From the NCBI GenBank assembly GCA_903930345.1, contig CAIYYI010000684.1, positions 1-64,000 of the forward strand: a stretch of DNA of 64,000 nt, written 5' to 3'. The notes beneath the pieces were generated by a model that had not been told where the DNA came from, ran no database searches, and saw nothing but the letters and a program-made list of their open reading frames with translations. Shown here piece by piece: positions 9,115 through 19,188 of this stretch (position 1 is the stretch's first letter; every line of letters starts with the position of its first letter). Position numbers and translations under genes: made by a program. Source of the DNA: an uncultured Verrucomicrobiota bacterium (GTDB lineage: Bacteria; Verrucomicrobiota; Verrucomicrobiia; Limisphaerales; CAIYYI01).

Positions 9115-12100
9115 GGCGGCGATCCTGTCATGCTTTGGCCAGGAGGGCAATCCTCTCCTGAGAGCTGCAGCGGCCACAGTTTTTCCGGCGGCCCATCCAG
9201 CACCAGGCCGACGCGCAAGGGCGGGTATCCGGTGCAATAGGCCCGCACCAGGACCTGGTTCCATCCGGGGCGCAGGACGAGTGTTTTCACCGCGATGGGG
9301 TGATGCTGATCATCTGCCCGGGCGTAATCAGCGGGCCGCACCGGCACCAGTTCACCGTTGAGATGCCAGCGCAGGTGGGTCTGGTCGTGGCCCTGGAACC
9401 GGAATGTCAGCTCGGTCGCGGCGGGCGCATGGACCCAGGTCGCCGCGTACCAGACCTGTCCGCCCCCGCCGAGCCGCACACGGGTGTCCAGCTCGGCCGT
9501 GCGGGCCGGCTTCCAGCCAACCCGGCCCGGAGCCGCCCAGTAGCCCCTGACCATTTCCCCGGCAAAGACGGCTTTCGGGTCCACCTTACCGTCGTCGGGC
9601 GGATACTTGGCCGCCTCGCAAAACTCGCGCACGGCCTGTTTCATGTCCTTTTTCGTGCTGGAAATGATCCCGTTCGGATCGGTCTTGAACTGTTCGGCCC
9701 CGGGGCCGCCGAAGGGGCCGCAGATGAGCCAGTGACGCACCAGCACACCGCCCTCCAAACCTTGGAATTCCGCCGGCGCCCAGGAGCCGGGATAAAGCCG
9801 GGCCTCGGTCGGTTCATCATAGGTCTCCCGGCTGGCGGACCCGTCGCGGTTGGCCCACCAGAACTTGTTGTGCCCGCCCAGGGTGGCCTCGAAATTCACC
9901 AGCGTGCGGAAGCCCCCTGCGAATGGCTGGTTGAGCCGGGGGATGGCCGCACGCGGGATCTCGGCCACCACGACAAAGCCCTTGCCATCGGCCTCCACGG
10001 CATGGCCCATCTGCGCGCCCGGGATCGGCCCAACGTGCGCAAACCGGGCCTGCCCCACCGGGGTCCGATAGACCTGCGGGCTGGCCTGGCCCGCGCCTGT
10101 CCACTCAGGATAAAAGCCCACCCCCACCGTCTGCACCTGCCCGCGCGGATCCCGGAAGATGCCGAAGACCAGCCGCGCATCACCGGAGCGGCCCGCTGGC
10201 GGACCATTTGGCTTGGCCTGGAGATCCCCTTGCACATAAAAGCTGACTGTGTCCGCGAGCTGGTCATGGGTGAAGATCCGCTCCGGCGGCGGCAGGGCCT
10301 TCGGCTCGAACCTCGTCGCGAGCCGCACGCGCCAGCGCAGGAGCAACTGGTCGGGCCGGTAGAGGCAGCGTACCTCCACGGTGTGGTCCCCGTCCGCCTG
10401 GAAAAGCACGGGCTCACCTGCTTCCCAACCCCGCACCGAACCATCCATGGCCACCTCGCCCAGCGCCGGGGCAAAGCGCGCGAGCTTGGCCACCCCCGCG
10501 CCGCCGCGCAGGCTCAGTGCCAGCTCGGGTGGGGAGGCCGTCTGGGCCGCGGTGATGCTCACCTCCTTCGGCAGCGTGGTCAGCGGCCGCACCGGGTTTT
10601 CCGTGAGCGACCAGCCCTCCGCCTCGAAGAGGAGCGGGGAGTATTTTCCCATCGCCAGATAGATCCGGCCGTTCGACCGGTTCGGGAAAATGGCGCCGCC
10701 GAAGAACTCGCCCGGCTGGGCATAAACGCCGACGGTGTCCGGCTTGAATCGGCGGCCATCCGGAAAGAGCGTATCCACATAGAGTCCCTCCTCGGTGTAA
10801 AGCAGCACCCCGCAGCGGGACTGGTCCACGATGCTGAGCAGCCCGTTGATGGGGCGGCGCACCCTCATGGCGCCGTACATCTCACCCGGCTGGGCCAGCC
10901 CCTGCAGCGCGCTTCGGCCGGTGCGCCACTTCAGCCGCCAGCCACCCGCGCCGTCGGGTGTGTAGCGGGTGATCTTGTGCTGCGCCCCCTCGTTCGCGCT
11001 GAAGTTCCGGCCCCCGCGCGCCTGGACGTAAAAGCCCTCCGCCAGGGAGCCATCCGCGCTGAACCAGTCGCTGCTGAAGCTCTCCGCGAGTTCGTTGCCG
11101 CCGTGGATCGCATCAGCGGTTCCGGCGCTCCGGGCGGCGAAGACCGGATCGGTGAGCAATTTTTTCCATTCCTTGAAGATGGGGTTGCCGTGCGGGTCAA
11201 ACCCGGCGGGTGCCAGCCGCCACACATCCCGGCTGCCCTGGGCGGGCGCGAGCAGGGAGAGGTCTTCGAGCCAGTTTTGGCCGTGATAGGAGATCACCCC
11301 GGCCGGGGTGGCGGTGGGCGTGATCTCCGCCTCCTCCACGTGGCCGTTGCCATTCGCATCATGCCAGAGCCCGGCGGGCCAGCCCTTGGTTTTATTCTCC
11401 TTCAACACAGCGGCGGAGAGCAGCAGCCGGTCCCCATCAAAGCGGAAGAGGTTGAACGAGCGGCGGCACGCGAGATAGGCGCGGCCGTTCACGCGGATGA
11501 ATTGCACGCGATCCATGCCCGGCGTGCGCGGCTCCTTCTCCTCATACGGCCAGACCGCGTCCACTGTCCATTTGCCGGTGGCGTGATCCACCCGGTAACG
11601 GGTGAGCCAGCCCTGGTGGCCGGGCAGATAGATGTGCTCAGGGTGCTCCGGATCATTGCCGTAGCCGTCGTTCGCCCTGGTCTGCAGGCTGGGGAACTCC
11701 CGCAGCAGCCCGCCCTCGGCGCTCCATTCCGTGACCCGGTTGGGCCCCGCCTGCTCCACCACCAGCAACCGGTCCTGCCCTTGCGCATCCCTCCACGTGG
11801 CCAGCTTGGCCGGGGACATGAATGTCTCCGCATCATACCTGCCCGGCTGCTGGGCCGGGAGCCGGCCAAACGTGCGCAGCACCTTCCCCGCCCGATCAAG
11901 CTGGTACACCCGGTTGGCCACCGGATCGCTGAGATAAAGCCGCCCGTGGCTGTCCGCCTCCAAATCGGCGGGCTGGATGCCGGGCGGAACGGTGAACAAC
12001 CTCGCCCAGGCCCCGGACGGCAGCCCGTTCACAAGAGTCATCGCGCTCACCGCCAGGCTGGTCCCCTCCCCGTGGAGCGCCAGGAGCGAGCCGCCCTGCA

Positions 12101-13079
12101 CCGCCAGTCCGAGCGGCCGGGCCAGTGGCAACTCCGCCAGCACGGCGCCGTTGCCACCCTCATGGACGGTGATCCGGTCATCCGGCTCAACCTTCCCCCG
12201 CTGGGCGACAAACACGGTCATCCGGCCCGCCGTCCCCGTGGGCGCGCAGGCCATCGCCGTGACCGGGCCAGCGGGCCGGTAGGAGTTCGCCCGGTTCGCC
12301 CCGTGGCTGGTGCCAAAGGACTTCCCATCCGCGCGATAGACAAACTTCGGCCCCCCATCCGTCGAGTACGCCCAGACCGCTTCCCCATCCGTGGTCACGC
12401 TCGTGCCCCCCGCCGCCCCGCCGGAGGCAAACGCGCGCCGGAACTGCCCATAACCCACCGGCTGGTTCAGATCCAACAGGGGATTGTTCTGCCCATTCTC
12501 CAGGTACTCATAATAAAAGACCGCGATGCCGTTGGTCCCCACCGCCACATCCCGGAGCGGTGCGCCGACCGGATCGCCCCCGAAGGGCTCGGGCTTCTGC
12601 CACTGCTCCGGCGAGGGCAGCCACGGGGAAGCGCCGCCCGCAAACTTCGGGGTGATGCTGTGCCACTCCTGGTCCACCCGCCATTGGCGCGCGGGCATGA
12701 GGATGCCCTTTACGGCAAAATCCCCCGGGGGAACCGGCATGAGGTTGTCATCCAACCCGTCCCACACCTCGGAAAACCTCCCGCCGTTTTCGGCGGTCAC
12801 CGTCCGCACCACCCCGGCGGCAAACTGGCTGATGATCCAATCGGGGTTTTTGGGGTCAACGATGGCCAGGGTGACCCGGTACGTCTGCGGCAACGGCCCC
12901 GTCATCGGAAGCGCATAGCTGACCGGCACCCCGGTCTGCTTGGTCGGCGTCTGTGCCAGGGCGCAAATGACCATCAGAATCAAAGGCAAGAGCCAGACAA
13001 AGGGGGGCCAGACAAAGGGGAGGCCATGACGCTGCAAGGCCAGGCCGGGGGGGAGGTGTTGCTTTTCCATCGTGGTCAT
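9111..13079 (-). CDS. Large secreted protein with NHL/propeller-like repeats
   Basis: 1334-aa ORF in track (start trimmed to MTTMEKQ); FSEVWDGLDDNLMPVPPGDFAVKG FlgD-like segment; stop overlaps downstream start (TCAT at 9111-9114). Confidence 0.7.
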   Translation of the reverse strand: MTTMEKQHLPPGLALQRHGLPFVWPPFVWLLPLILMVICALAQTPTKQTGVPVSYALPMTGPLPQTYRVTLAIVDPKNPDWIISQFAAGVVRTVTAENGGRFSEVWDGLDDNLMPVPPGDFAVKGILMPARQWRVDQEWHSITPKFAGGASPWLPSPEQWQKPEPFGGDPVGAPLRDVAVGTNGIAVFYYEYLENGQNNPLLDLNQPVGYGQFRRAFASGGAAGGTSVTTDGEAVWAYSTDGGPKFVYRADGKSFGTSHGANRANSYRPAGPVTAMACAPTGTAGRMTVFVAQRGKVEPDDRITVHEGGNGAVLAELPLARPLGLAVQGGSLLALHGEGTSLAVSAMTLVNGLPSGAWARLFTVPPGIQPADLEADSHGRLYLSDPVANRVYQLDRAGKVLRTFGRLPAQQPGRYDAETFMSPAKLATWRDAQGQDRLLVVEQAGPNRVTEWSAEGGLLREFPSLQTRANDGYGNDPEHPEHIYLPGHQGWLTRYRVDHATGKWTVDAVWPYEEKEPRTPGMDRVQFIRVNGRAYLACRRSFNLFRFDGDRLLLSAAVLKENKTKGWPAGLWHDANGNGHVEEAEITPTATPAGVISYHGQNWLEDLSLLAPAQGSRDVWRLAPAGFDPHGNPIFKEWKKLLTDPVFAARSAGTADAIHGGNELAESFSSDWFSADGSLAEGFYVQARGGRNFSANEGAQHKITRYTPDGAGGWRLKWRTGRSALQGLAQPGEMYGAMRVRRPINGLLSIVDQSRCGVLLYTEEGLYVDTLFPDGRRFKPDTVGVYAQPGEFFGGAIFPNRSNGRIYLAMGKYSPLLFEAEGWSLTENPVRPLTTLPKEVSITAAQTASPPELALSLRGGAGVAKLARFAPALGEVAMDGSVRGWEAGEPVLFQADGDHTVEVRCLYRPDQLLLRWRVRLATRFEPKALPPPERIFTHDQLADTVSFYVQGDLQAKPNGPPAGRSGDARLVFGIFRDPRGQVQTVGVGFYPEWTGAGQASPQVYRTPVGQARFAHVGPIPGAQMGHAVEADGKGFVVVAEIPRAAIPRLNQPFAGGFRTLVNFEATLGGHNKFWWANRDGSASRETYDEPTEARLYPGSWAPAEFQGLEGGVLVRHWLICGPFGGPGAEQFKTDPNGIISSTKKDMKQAVREFCEAAKYPPDDGKVDPKAVFAGEMVRGYWAAPGRVGWKPARTAELDTRVRLGGGGQVWYAATWVHAPAATELTFRFQGHDQTHLRWHLNGELVPVRPADYARADDQHHPIAVKTLVLRPGWNQVLVRAYCTGYPPLRVGLVLDGPPEKLWPLQLSGEDCPPGQSMTGSPP

Positions 13080-13272
13080 GTCCCGCCACGTTAGGCCTGT
13101 GCCGCCCGCAGGCAAGGATGTTTTCTTTTGTTTTTCCTTCGTCAGTCCCTACTCGCCTGTCCTGATTCCAATGAGCTTTCCCCCTTCGGTGTCTGTTATT
13201 TTGAGTCAACTCGCCCAGCCCCGCGCGCCGTTGATTTTATCCGCTGGACAACCCTCCCTTGCCTGCGCTAGT

Positions 13273-13289
13273 TTCTAACGCCGTTAGAA
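13273..13289. promoter_or_regulatory. Probable TetR operator
   Basis: Perfect 7-3-7 palindrome TTCTAAC-GCC-GTTAGAA, 13 bp upstream of the TetR start codon. Confidence 0.75.
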
Positions 13290-13302
13290 TCGGAACGGAG
13301 CT

Positions 13303-13932
13303 ATGGATTCCACAGACCGCCGGGCGAAAGCCAAAACCAGATTGCACGCGCAAATCCTTGACGCGGCCCGGGGGCTTTTCACCCGGCACGGCTACGAGGC
13401 GGTCACCATGCGCGCCATCGGCCGCGAGATCGGCTACACCGCCACCGCCCTTTATTACCATTTTCCCAACAAGGAATCCCTGCTGCTGGAGCTGTGCGAG
13501 AATGACTTTCGGAAACTGTCCGACTCCATCCAGCGGCTTGCCAAAATCGCGGATCCGGTCGAGCGGACGCGCCAGACGGGCATTGCCTACGTCGATTTCG
13601 GCCTGAGGCACCCCCAGCATTACCGGTTGATGTTCATGACCCCGCGGCCGGAGCCCGAACCGCACCAGGTGCGCATTGAACGGGGCAACCCAAACGAGGA
13701 CGGCTTCGCCTTCCTGATGCTGGCCCTGCAGGAATCCATTGACGCCCACCGCCTGCGCCCGGAGTTCAAGGATGCCAACCTGGTGGCCCAGGTGTTCTGG
13801 GCGTGCGTGCACGGGGTGGTCTCGCTGCACCTGACCAAACGGGAAAGCAAATGGATCCAATGGCATTCCGCGCCCCAAACCGCCGAACTGATGATCAACG
13901 CCCTGCTCCGGGGCCTGGAACGTCAACCCTGA
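13303..13932 (+). CDS. TetR/AcrR family transcriptional regulator
   Basis: N-terminal HTH: ILDAARGLFTRHGYEAVTMRAIGREIGYTATALYYHFPNKESLLLEL. Confidence 0.95.
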   Translation: MDSTDRRAKAKTRLHAQILDAARGLFTRHGYEAVTMRAIGREIGYTATALYYHFPNKESLLLELCENDFRKLSDSIQRLAKIADPVERTRQTGIAYVDFGLRHPQHYRLMFMTPRPEPEPHQVRIERGNPNEDGFAFLMLALQESIDAHRLRPEFKDANLVAQVFWACVHGVVSLHLTKRESKWIQWHSAPQTAELMINALLRGLERQP

Positions 13933-13957
13933 ATCCCCTCCCATTTTACAACCCATT

Positions 13958-15088
13958 ATGAAACTCAAAATCCTCTCCGCCCTTTTCCTGGTGGCGCTGA
14001 TCCTCGGCACCCTGGGCGGGGTGAAATACCTCCAAATCCAAAAGATGATCGCCGGGGCCAAAACCATGCTGCCACCGCCAGAGACGGTCTCCAGCGTGGA
14101 GGTCCGCGCGGACACCTGGAAGGAATCCCTCACCGCCATCGGCACCATCAATGCCGTGCAGGGGGTCACCATGACGCCCGATGTGCCCGGCACCGTGAGG
14201 GAGATCGCCTTTGAATCCGGCGCGGTCGTGGCCAAAGATGCCCTGCTGGTGCGCCTGGACACCTCCTCGGAGGACGCCCAACTGCGCGCCGTGGAGGCGC
14301 AGGCCGAATTGGCCCGCCTGAACCTGGCCCGCATGCGCACCCTGAAAAATGACAACACCGTGTCGCAATCCGACCTCGACACGGCCGAGGCCACCCTAAA
14401 GCAGGCCCAGGCCAACGGGGACAACATCCGCGCGACCATTGCCAAGAAAACCATCCGGGCCCCGTTTGCGGGTCAATTGGGCATCCGGCTGATCAACCTG
14501 GGGCAGTACCTGGAAACCGGCAAACCGATCGTCTCGCTCCAGGCACTCTCGCCGGTGTATGCGGATTTCTCCCTGCCGCAGCAGGAACTGGCGAAGCTGA
14601 AGACCGGGATGCGCGTGGAATTGGTCACGGATGCCTACCCGGAAAAGCGTTTTGTGGGGGCACTGACCGCGATCAATCCCGACCTGGACCAGGCGACCCG
14701 CAGCGTGGGCCTGCAGGCCACGCTGGAAAATCCGGGGCATCTGCTGCGCCCCGGAATGTTTGCCCGGGTGGAGGTGCTTCTCCCCGGCGAGCACCAGGTC
14801 CTGGTCATTCCGGCCACCTCGGTGCTGAGCGCGCCGTATGGGGATTCCGTGTACGTCATCGAACCCCACGCGGCCACCACCAATCAACCGGCGGGCTTGG
14901 CGGTGCGGCAGCAGTTCGTCCGCACCGGCCGCACACGGGGGGATTACATCAGCGTCCAATCCGGGCTCAAGGCCGGGGAGAGGATTGTGGGGGCGGGATT
15001 GTTCAAGCTGCGCAACGGGATGCCGGTGGTGGAGAACAACACGCTGGCCCCGAAATCCGCCACCGAACCCCGTCCGTCGGACAGCTAA
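13958..15088 (+). CDS. RND efflux periplasmic adaptor subunit
   Basis: Lipoyl/barrel-sandwich region GTINAVQGVTMTPDVPGTVREIAFESGAVVAKDALLVRLD; KKTIRAPFAGQLGIR. Confidence 0.93.
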   Translation: MKLKILSALFLVALILGTLGGVKYLQIQKMIAGAKTMLPPPETVSSVEVRADTWKESLTAIGTINAVQGVTMTPDVPGTVREIAFESGAVVAKDALLVRLDTSSEDAQLRAVEAQAELARLNLARMRTLKNDNTVSQSDLDTAEATLKQAQANGDNIRATIAKKTIRAPFAGQLGIRLINLGQYLETGKPIVSLQALSPVYADFSLPQQELAKLKTGMRVELVTDAYPEKRFVGALTAINPDLDQATRSVGLQATLENPGHLLRPGMFARVEVLLPGEHQVLVIPATSVLSAPYGDSVYVIEPHAATTNQPAGLAVRQQFVRTGRTRGDYISVQSGLKAGERIVGAGLFKLRNGMPVVENNTLAPKSATEPRPSDS

Positions 15089-15103
15089 CCAGCGCGCCTC
15101 GTC

Positions 15104-18100
15104 ATGAAGTCATTTACCGACATCTTCATCCGCCGACCGGTGCTGGCGCTGGTGGTCAACCTGGTGATCCTCATCGCCGGGTTTCAGGCGATCCGTTCGC
15201 TGAACGTGCGGCAGTATCCGCGCAGCGACAACGCGATGGTGACCCTCACCACGGTGTATGTGGGGGCCAGCCCGGAGCTGGTGCGCGGGTTCATCACCAC
15301 CCCGCTGGAGCGGGCGGTCGCGGCGGCGGACGGCATCGAATACATTGAGTCCAACAGCCGGCTGGGGCTCTCCACCATCAAGATCCGGCTCAAGCTCAAC
15401 TACGATCCCACCAAGGCGCTGGCCGAGATCAGCTCGAAGGTGGATCAGGTGCGCAACAACCTTCCGCCCGAGGCGGAGGTGCCCACCCTGAACATTGAGA
15501 CCGCCGACTCCCAGATTGCCTCGGCCTACCTGAGCTTCACCTCGGACATCCTGGAGGCCAACCAGGTCACCGATTATCTGGTGCGCGTGGTGCAACCCCG
15601 CCTCTCGGCGCTGGAGGGGGTGCAGCGGGCGGACATTCTGGGCGGGCGCAGCTTTGCCATGCGCATCTGGTTGAAGGCGGACCGCCTGGCGGCGCTGAAC
15701 ATGAACCCCGCCCAGGTGCGGGAGGCGCTGGCGGCCAACAACTTTCTTTCCGCCGTGGGCCGCACCAAGGGGGCCCTGGTGCAGGTGAACCTCACCGCCA
15801 ACACCGACCTGCGCAGCGTGGAGGAGTTCCGCAACCTGGTCGTCAAGCGCACCGGCGACAACCTGGTGCGGCTGAGCGATGTGGCGGACGTGGCGCTGGG
15901 GGCGGAGGATTACGACACCGAGGTGCGGTTCACCGGCGAGCGGGCCGTGTTCATGGGCGTCTGGGTGCTCCCCAACGCCAACTCCCTCGATGTCATCAAG
16001 CGCGTGCGCAAGGAGATGGCCTCAATCCAAAAGGAGCTGCCCTCCGGCATGGGCGGCCGCATCGCGTACGATGCCACCAAGTACATTGATGACGCCATCA
16101 ATGAGGTCATCAAAACCCTCACCGAGACGCTCTTCATTGTGGCCGTGGTGATTTTCCTGTTCCTGGGCTCGCTGCGCTCCGTGCTGGTGCCGCTGGTCGC
16201 CATTCCCATCTCGCTCATCGGGGCGGTTTTCCTGATGCAGGTGTTCGGATTCACCCTGAACCTGCTGACCCTGCTGGCCGTGGTGCTCTCCGTCGGACTG
16301 GTGGTGGATGATGCCATCGTCATCGTCGAGAATGTGGAGCGCCACATCCGGGAGGGGCAGACTCCGCTGAATGCGGCCCTGCTGGGCGCGCGCGAGCTGG
16401 TGAGCCCGGTCATCGCCATGACCATCACCCTGGCGGCGGTGTATGCGCCCATCGGCTTCCAGGGCGGCCTCACCGGCTCGCTGTTCCGGGAGTTTGCTTT
16501 CACCCTGGCGGGCGCCGTGTTCATCTCCGGCGTGGTCGCCTTGACGCTCTCTCCCGTGATGTCCGCCAAGCTGCTGAGCGCCGACCGGGAAGAACACGGG
16601 CTGACCGGCCGCATCAACCACGGCTTTGACTGGCTGCGCCGGGTGTATGACCGGGTGCTGGCGGCCACCCTCTCGGCGCGGCCGGCCGTCTATATCGTCT
16701 GGATCAGCCTGAGCCTTCTTTCCATTCCGCTCTTCATGATGTCCAGCGTGGAGCTGGCCCCCATGGAGGATCAAAGCATCATCTTCGGTGTCGTGGAGGC
16801 GGCGGCGGATGCCACCATTGATCAGACGGCGCATTACACGGACGCCATGGGCCGCGCCCTGCTGAGCACACCCGAGGCCAGCCGGACCTTCCAGCTCACC
16901 TTTCCGGACAACGGCATTGGCGGCCTGGTGCTCAAGCCGTGGGGCGAGCGCAAACGCACCGTCTTTGCCATCATCCCCGAGGTGCAGAAGAAGGTCAGTG
17001 CCATTCCCGGCATCCGCAGCTTTGTGGTCACGCCCCCCGCGCTGCCCGGCGGCGGCCAGTTCCCGGTGGAGTTTGTCATCGGCGCCACCGCCGAACCGGA
17101 ACTCATCCTGAAGTTTGCCGAGCAGCTCCAGCAGAAGGCGACCGCCAGCGGCATGTTCGCCTTTCCCCCGCTCATTGACACCAAGCTGGATCAGCCGGAG
17201 GTGGAGCTGGTGATGGACCGCGACAAGGTCGCATCCCTTGGGCTGAACATGGCCACGGTCGGGAGCGACCTGGCGGCTCTGGTGGGTGGCAATTTTGTCA
17301 ACCGCTTCAACCTGGATGGGCGCAGCTACAAGGTCATCCCCCAGATCAAACGCATCGACCGGCTGAATCCGCAGCAGTTGGAATCCACCTACGTCAAAGG
17401 CCCCAACGGCCACCTGGTGCCGCTGAGCACATTTGCCACCCTGAAGAAGAAAACCGGCCCCCGCACGCTCAACCGTTTCCAGCAATTCAACGCGGTGAAG
17501 ATCAGCGGCGTCACCATCCGCCCGCTGGATGAGGCCCTGCGGTTCCTGGAAACCGAGGCGCAGCAGATCCTCCCCGAGGGCTACAAGCTGGACTACACCG
17601 GCGAATCCCGCCAACTGCGGGTGGAGGGGAGCAAGTTTCTGCCCGCCTTCCTGCTGGCCCTCACCCTGATTTTCCTGGTGCTGGCCGCGCAGTTCAACAG
17701 CTTCCGCGACCCGTTGATCATTCTGCTGGGCTCGGTGCCGCTGGCGATGTTTGGCGCGCTGCTGTTCTGCTTCCTGAAAATGCCCAATCCCAACACCCCG
17801 TTTTGGACGGACGGCTGGACCACCACCCTGAACATCTATTCCCAGGTCGGCCTGGTCACCCTGGTGGGCCTGGTCTCCAAAAACGGCATCCTGATCGTGG
17901 AATTCGCCAACGCCCTCCAACGGCGGGGCCGCACCAAGGTGCAGGCCGCCCGCGAGGCCGCCGCCGTGCGCCTGCGCCCGGTGCTGATGACCAGCGCCGC
18001 CACCATCTGCGGCCACTTCCCGTTGACCCTCGTCTCCGGGGCCGGAGCGGCCGCGCGCAATTCCATCGGCATTGTGATCGTCGCCGGCATGGCCCTGGGC

Positions 18101-18214
18101 ACGATCTTCACCCTGCTGGTGATCCCCTCCATTTACGTGCTGCTGGCCAAGGACCACAAAGGCGAAGGGGCAACCGCGGAGGAAACCCCCGCCGCGCCCG
18201 TGGTCAAGGGGTGA
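15104..18214 (+). CDS. RND multidrug efflux permease (AcrB/MexB-like)
   Basis: 1036 aa; FIRRPVLALVVNLVILIAG, GLVVDDAIVIVENVERH, LVGLVSKNGILIVEFAN. Confidence 0.96.
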   Translation: MKSFTDIFIRRPVLALVVNLVILIAGFQAIRSLNVRQYPRSDNAMVTLTTVYVGASPELVRGFITTPLERAVAAADGIEYIESNSRLGLSTIKIRLKLNYDPTKALAEISSKVDQVRNNLPPEAEVPTLNIETADSQIASAYLSFTSDILEANQVTDYLVRVVQPRLSALEGVQRADILGGRSFAMRIWLKADRLAALNMNPAQVREALAANNFLSAVGRTKGALVQVNLTANTDLRSVEEFRNLVVKRTGDNLVRLSDVADVALGAEDYDTEVRFTGERAVFMGVWVLPNANSLDVIKRVRKEMASIQKELPSGMGGRIAYDATKYIDDAINEVIKTLTETLFIVAVVIFLFLGSLRSVLVPLVAIPISLIGAVFLMQVFGFTLNLLTLLAVVLSVGLVVDDAIVIVENVERHIREGQTPLNAALLGARELVSPVIAMTITLAAVYAPIGFQGGLTGSLFREFAFTLAGAVFISGVVALTLSPVMSAKLLSADREEHGLTGRINHGFDWLRRVYDRVLAATLSARPAVYIVWISLSLLSIPLFMMSSVELAPMEDQSIIFGVVEAAADATIDQTAHYTDAMGRALLSTPEASRTFQLTFPDNGIGGLVLKPWGERKRTVFAIIPEVQKKVSAIPGIRSFVVTPPALPGGGQFPVEFVIGATAEPELILKFAEQLQQKATASGMFAFPPLIDTKLDQPEVELVMDRDKVASLGLNMATVGSDLAALVGGNFVNRFNLDGRSYKVIPQIKRIDRLNPQQLESTYVKGPNGHLVPLSTFATLKKKTGPRTLNRFQQFNAVKISGVTIRPLDEALRFLETEAQQILPEGYKLDYTGESRQLRVEGSKFLPAFLLALTLIFLVLAAQFNSFRDPLIILLGSVPLAMFGALLFCFLKMPNPNTPFWTDGWTTTLNIYSQVGLVTLVGLVSKNGILIVEFANALQRRGRTKVQAAREAAAVRLRPVLMTSAATICGHFPLTLVSGAGAAARNSIGIVIVAGMALGTIFTLLVIPSIYVLLAKDHKGEGATAEETPAAPVVKG

Positions 18215-18303
18215 TTACAACCACAACGGATTTTTGGTTGGCATTTCGGTGTTGCGTTCCGCCCGCAAATCCGTAAAGGCTATGGCTGCAACACAAACTG
18301 ATT

Positions 18304-19083
18304 ATGAATCGACGCCACTTCCTTACCCTGTCCGGCGCCGCCGGATTGGCCACCCTGGGCACCGCCACCACCCAGGCGCAGGCAGCATCCGGCCGCCAAT
18401 ACCTGGAGCTGCAGAAATACACCTTTGAAAACGAAGGCCAGCGCGCCGCCTTTGAAACCTACCTGCAAGAGGCCGCCATCCCGGCGCTGAACCGCCTGGG
18501 TAGCCAGCCGGTGGGCGTCTTTTTTGATCTCAAGGAATTCTCGCCCGCGTATGTCCTCATCCCGCATGCCAGCGTCGAGGCGGCTGCCGGAGCCACCCAG
18601 AAGCTGCTGGCCGATGCCGCCTACACCGCCAAGGCCGGAGATTTCATCAAGGGGCCGAAATCCGCTCCGCCTTACAAGGAGGTGGAAAGCTGGCTGATGC
18701 GCGCCTTTTCCGGCATGCCCAAGGTGGAGACTCCGGTGAAGGGTCCCAACCGGGTGTTTCAACTGCGCATTTACGAGAGCCCCAGCGTCCAGACCGGCCA
18801 GAAAAAGATCGAGATGTTCAACGACGGCGGCGAACTGAAAATCTTCCGGGAGGTGGGGCTGGCCCCGGTCTTCTTCGGTGAGGTGCTGTTCGGGGCCAAA
18901 CTCCCCAACCTCACCTACATGCTCGGCTTTGAAAGCCCGGAGGATATGAAGGCCGGCTGGGGCCGGTTCGGCAAACACCCTGAATGGCAGCGGCTGCGCA
19001 CCATGCCGGAGTATGCGGATAGCAAGGTCATCCGCGGCATCACGAACACCGTGCTCAAGCCCGCCGCCTATTCACAGATTTAG
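18304..19083 (+). CDS. NIPSNAP family protein with TAT-type signal
   Basis: MNRRHFLTLSGAAGLATLG; RQYLELQKYTFENEGQRAAFETYLQEAAIPALNRLG and VFQLRIYESPS. Confidence 0.88.
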   Translation: MNRRHFLTLSGAAGLATLGTATTQAQAASGRQYLELQKYTFENEGQRAAFETYLQEAAIPALNRLGSQPVGVFFDLKEFSPAYVLIPHASVEAAAGATQKLLADAAYTAKAGDFIKGPKSAPPYKEVESWLMRAFSGMPKVETPVKGPNRVFQLRIYESPSVQTGQKKIEMFNDGGELKIFREVGLAPVFFGEVLFGAKLPNLTYMLGFESPEDMKAGWGRFGKHPEWQRLRTMPEYADSKVIRGITNTVLKPAAYSQI

Positions 19084-19143
19084 CCCGCCAGCCAACCGCG
19101 GTTTGAATGCCCGGCGTGCCTGGAATCCAAAACCCGGTTGGGC

Positions 19144-19161
19144 GGGGCTCCTGCCGGGCCG
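19144..19161. repeat. Half copy of the inverted-repeat arm seen at 30118-30225
   Basis: GGGGCTCCTGCCGGGCCG differs by one base from the reverse complement of CGGCTCGGCAGGAGCCCC. Confidence 0.45.
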
Positions 19162-19188
19162 TGTGGCGGGTGCCGATTGATCGCGACC

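Noticed and set aside
7240-9240. 666-aa plus-strand ORF
   Set aside because: Antisense to the cytochrome/HzsA-like gene; no domain features.
12985-13020. Duplicated GCCAGACAAAGGGG string
   Set aside because: Falls in the signal-peptide region of a gene (FVWPPFVWLLPL); a small tandem duplication with no further significance.
9300-13094. 1264-aa plus-strand ORF antisense to the large propeller gene
   Set aside because: Product is His/Arg/Gly/Pro-rich without motifs; mirror ORFs are expected opposite GC-rich genes, and the minus-strand frame has a signal peptide and repeat structure.
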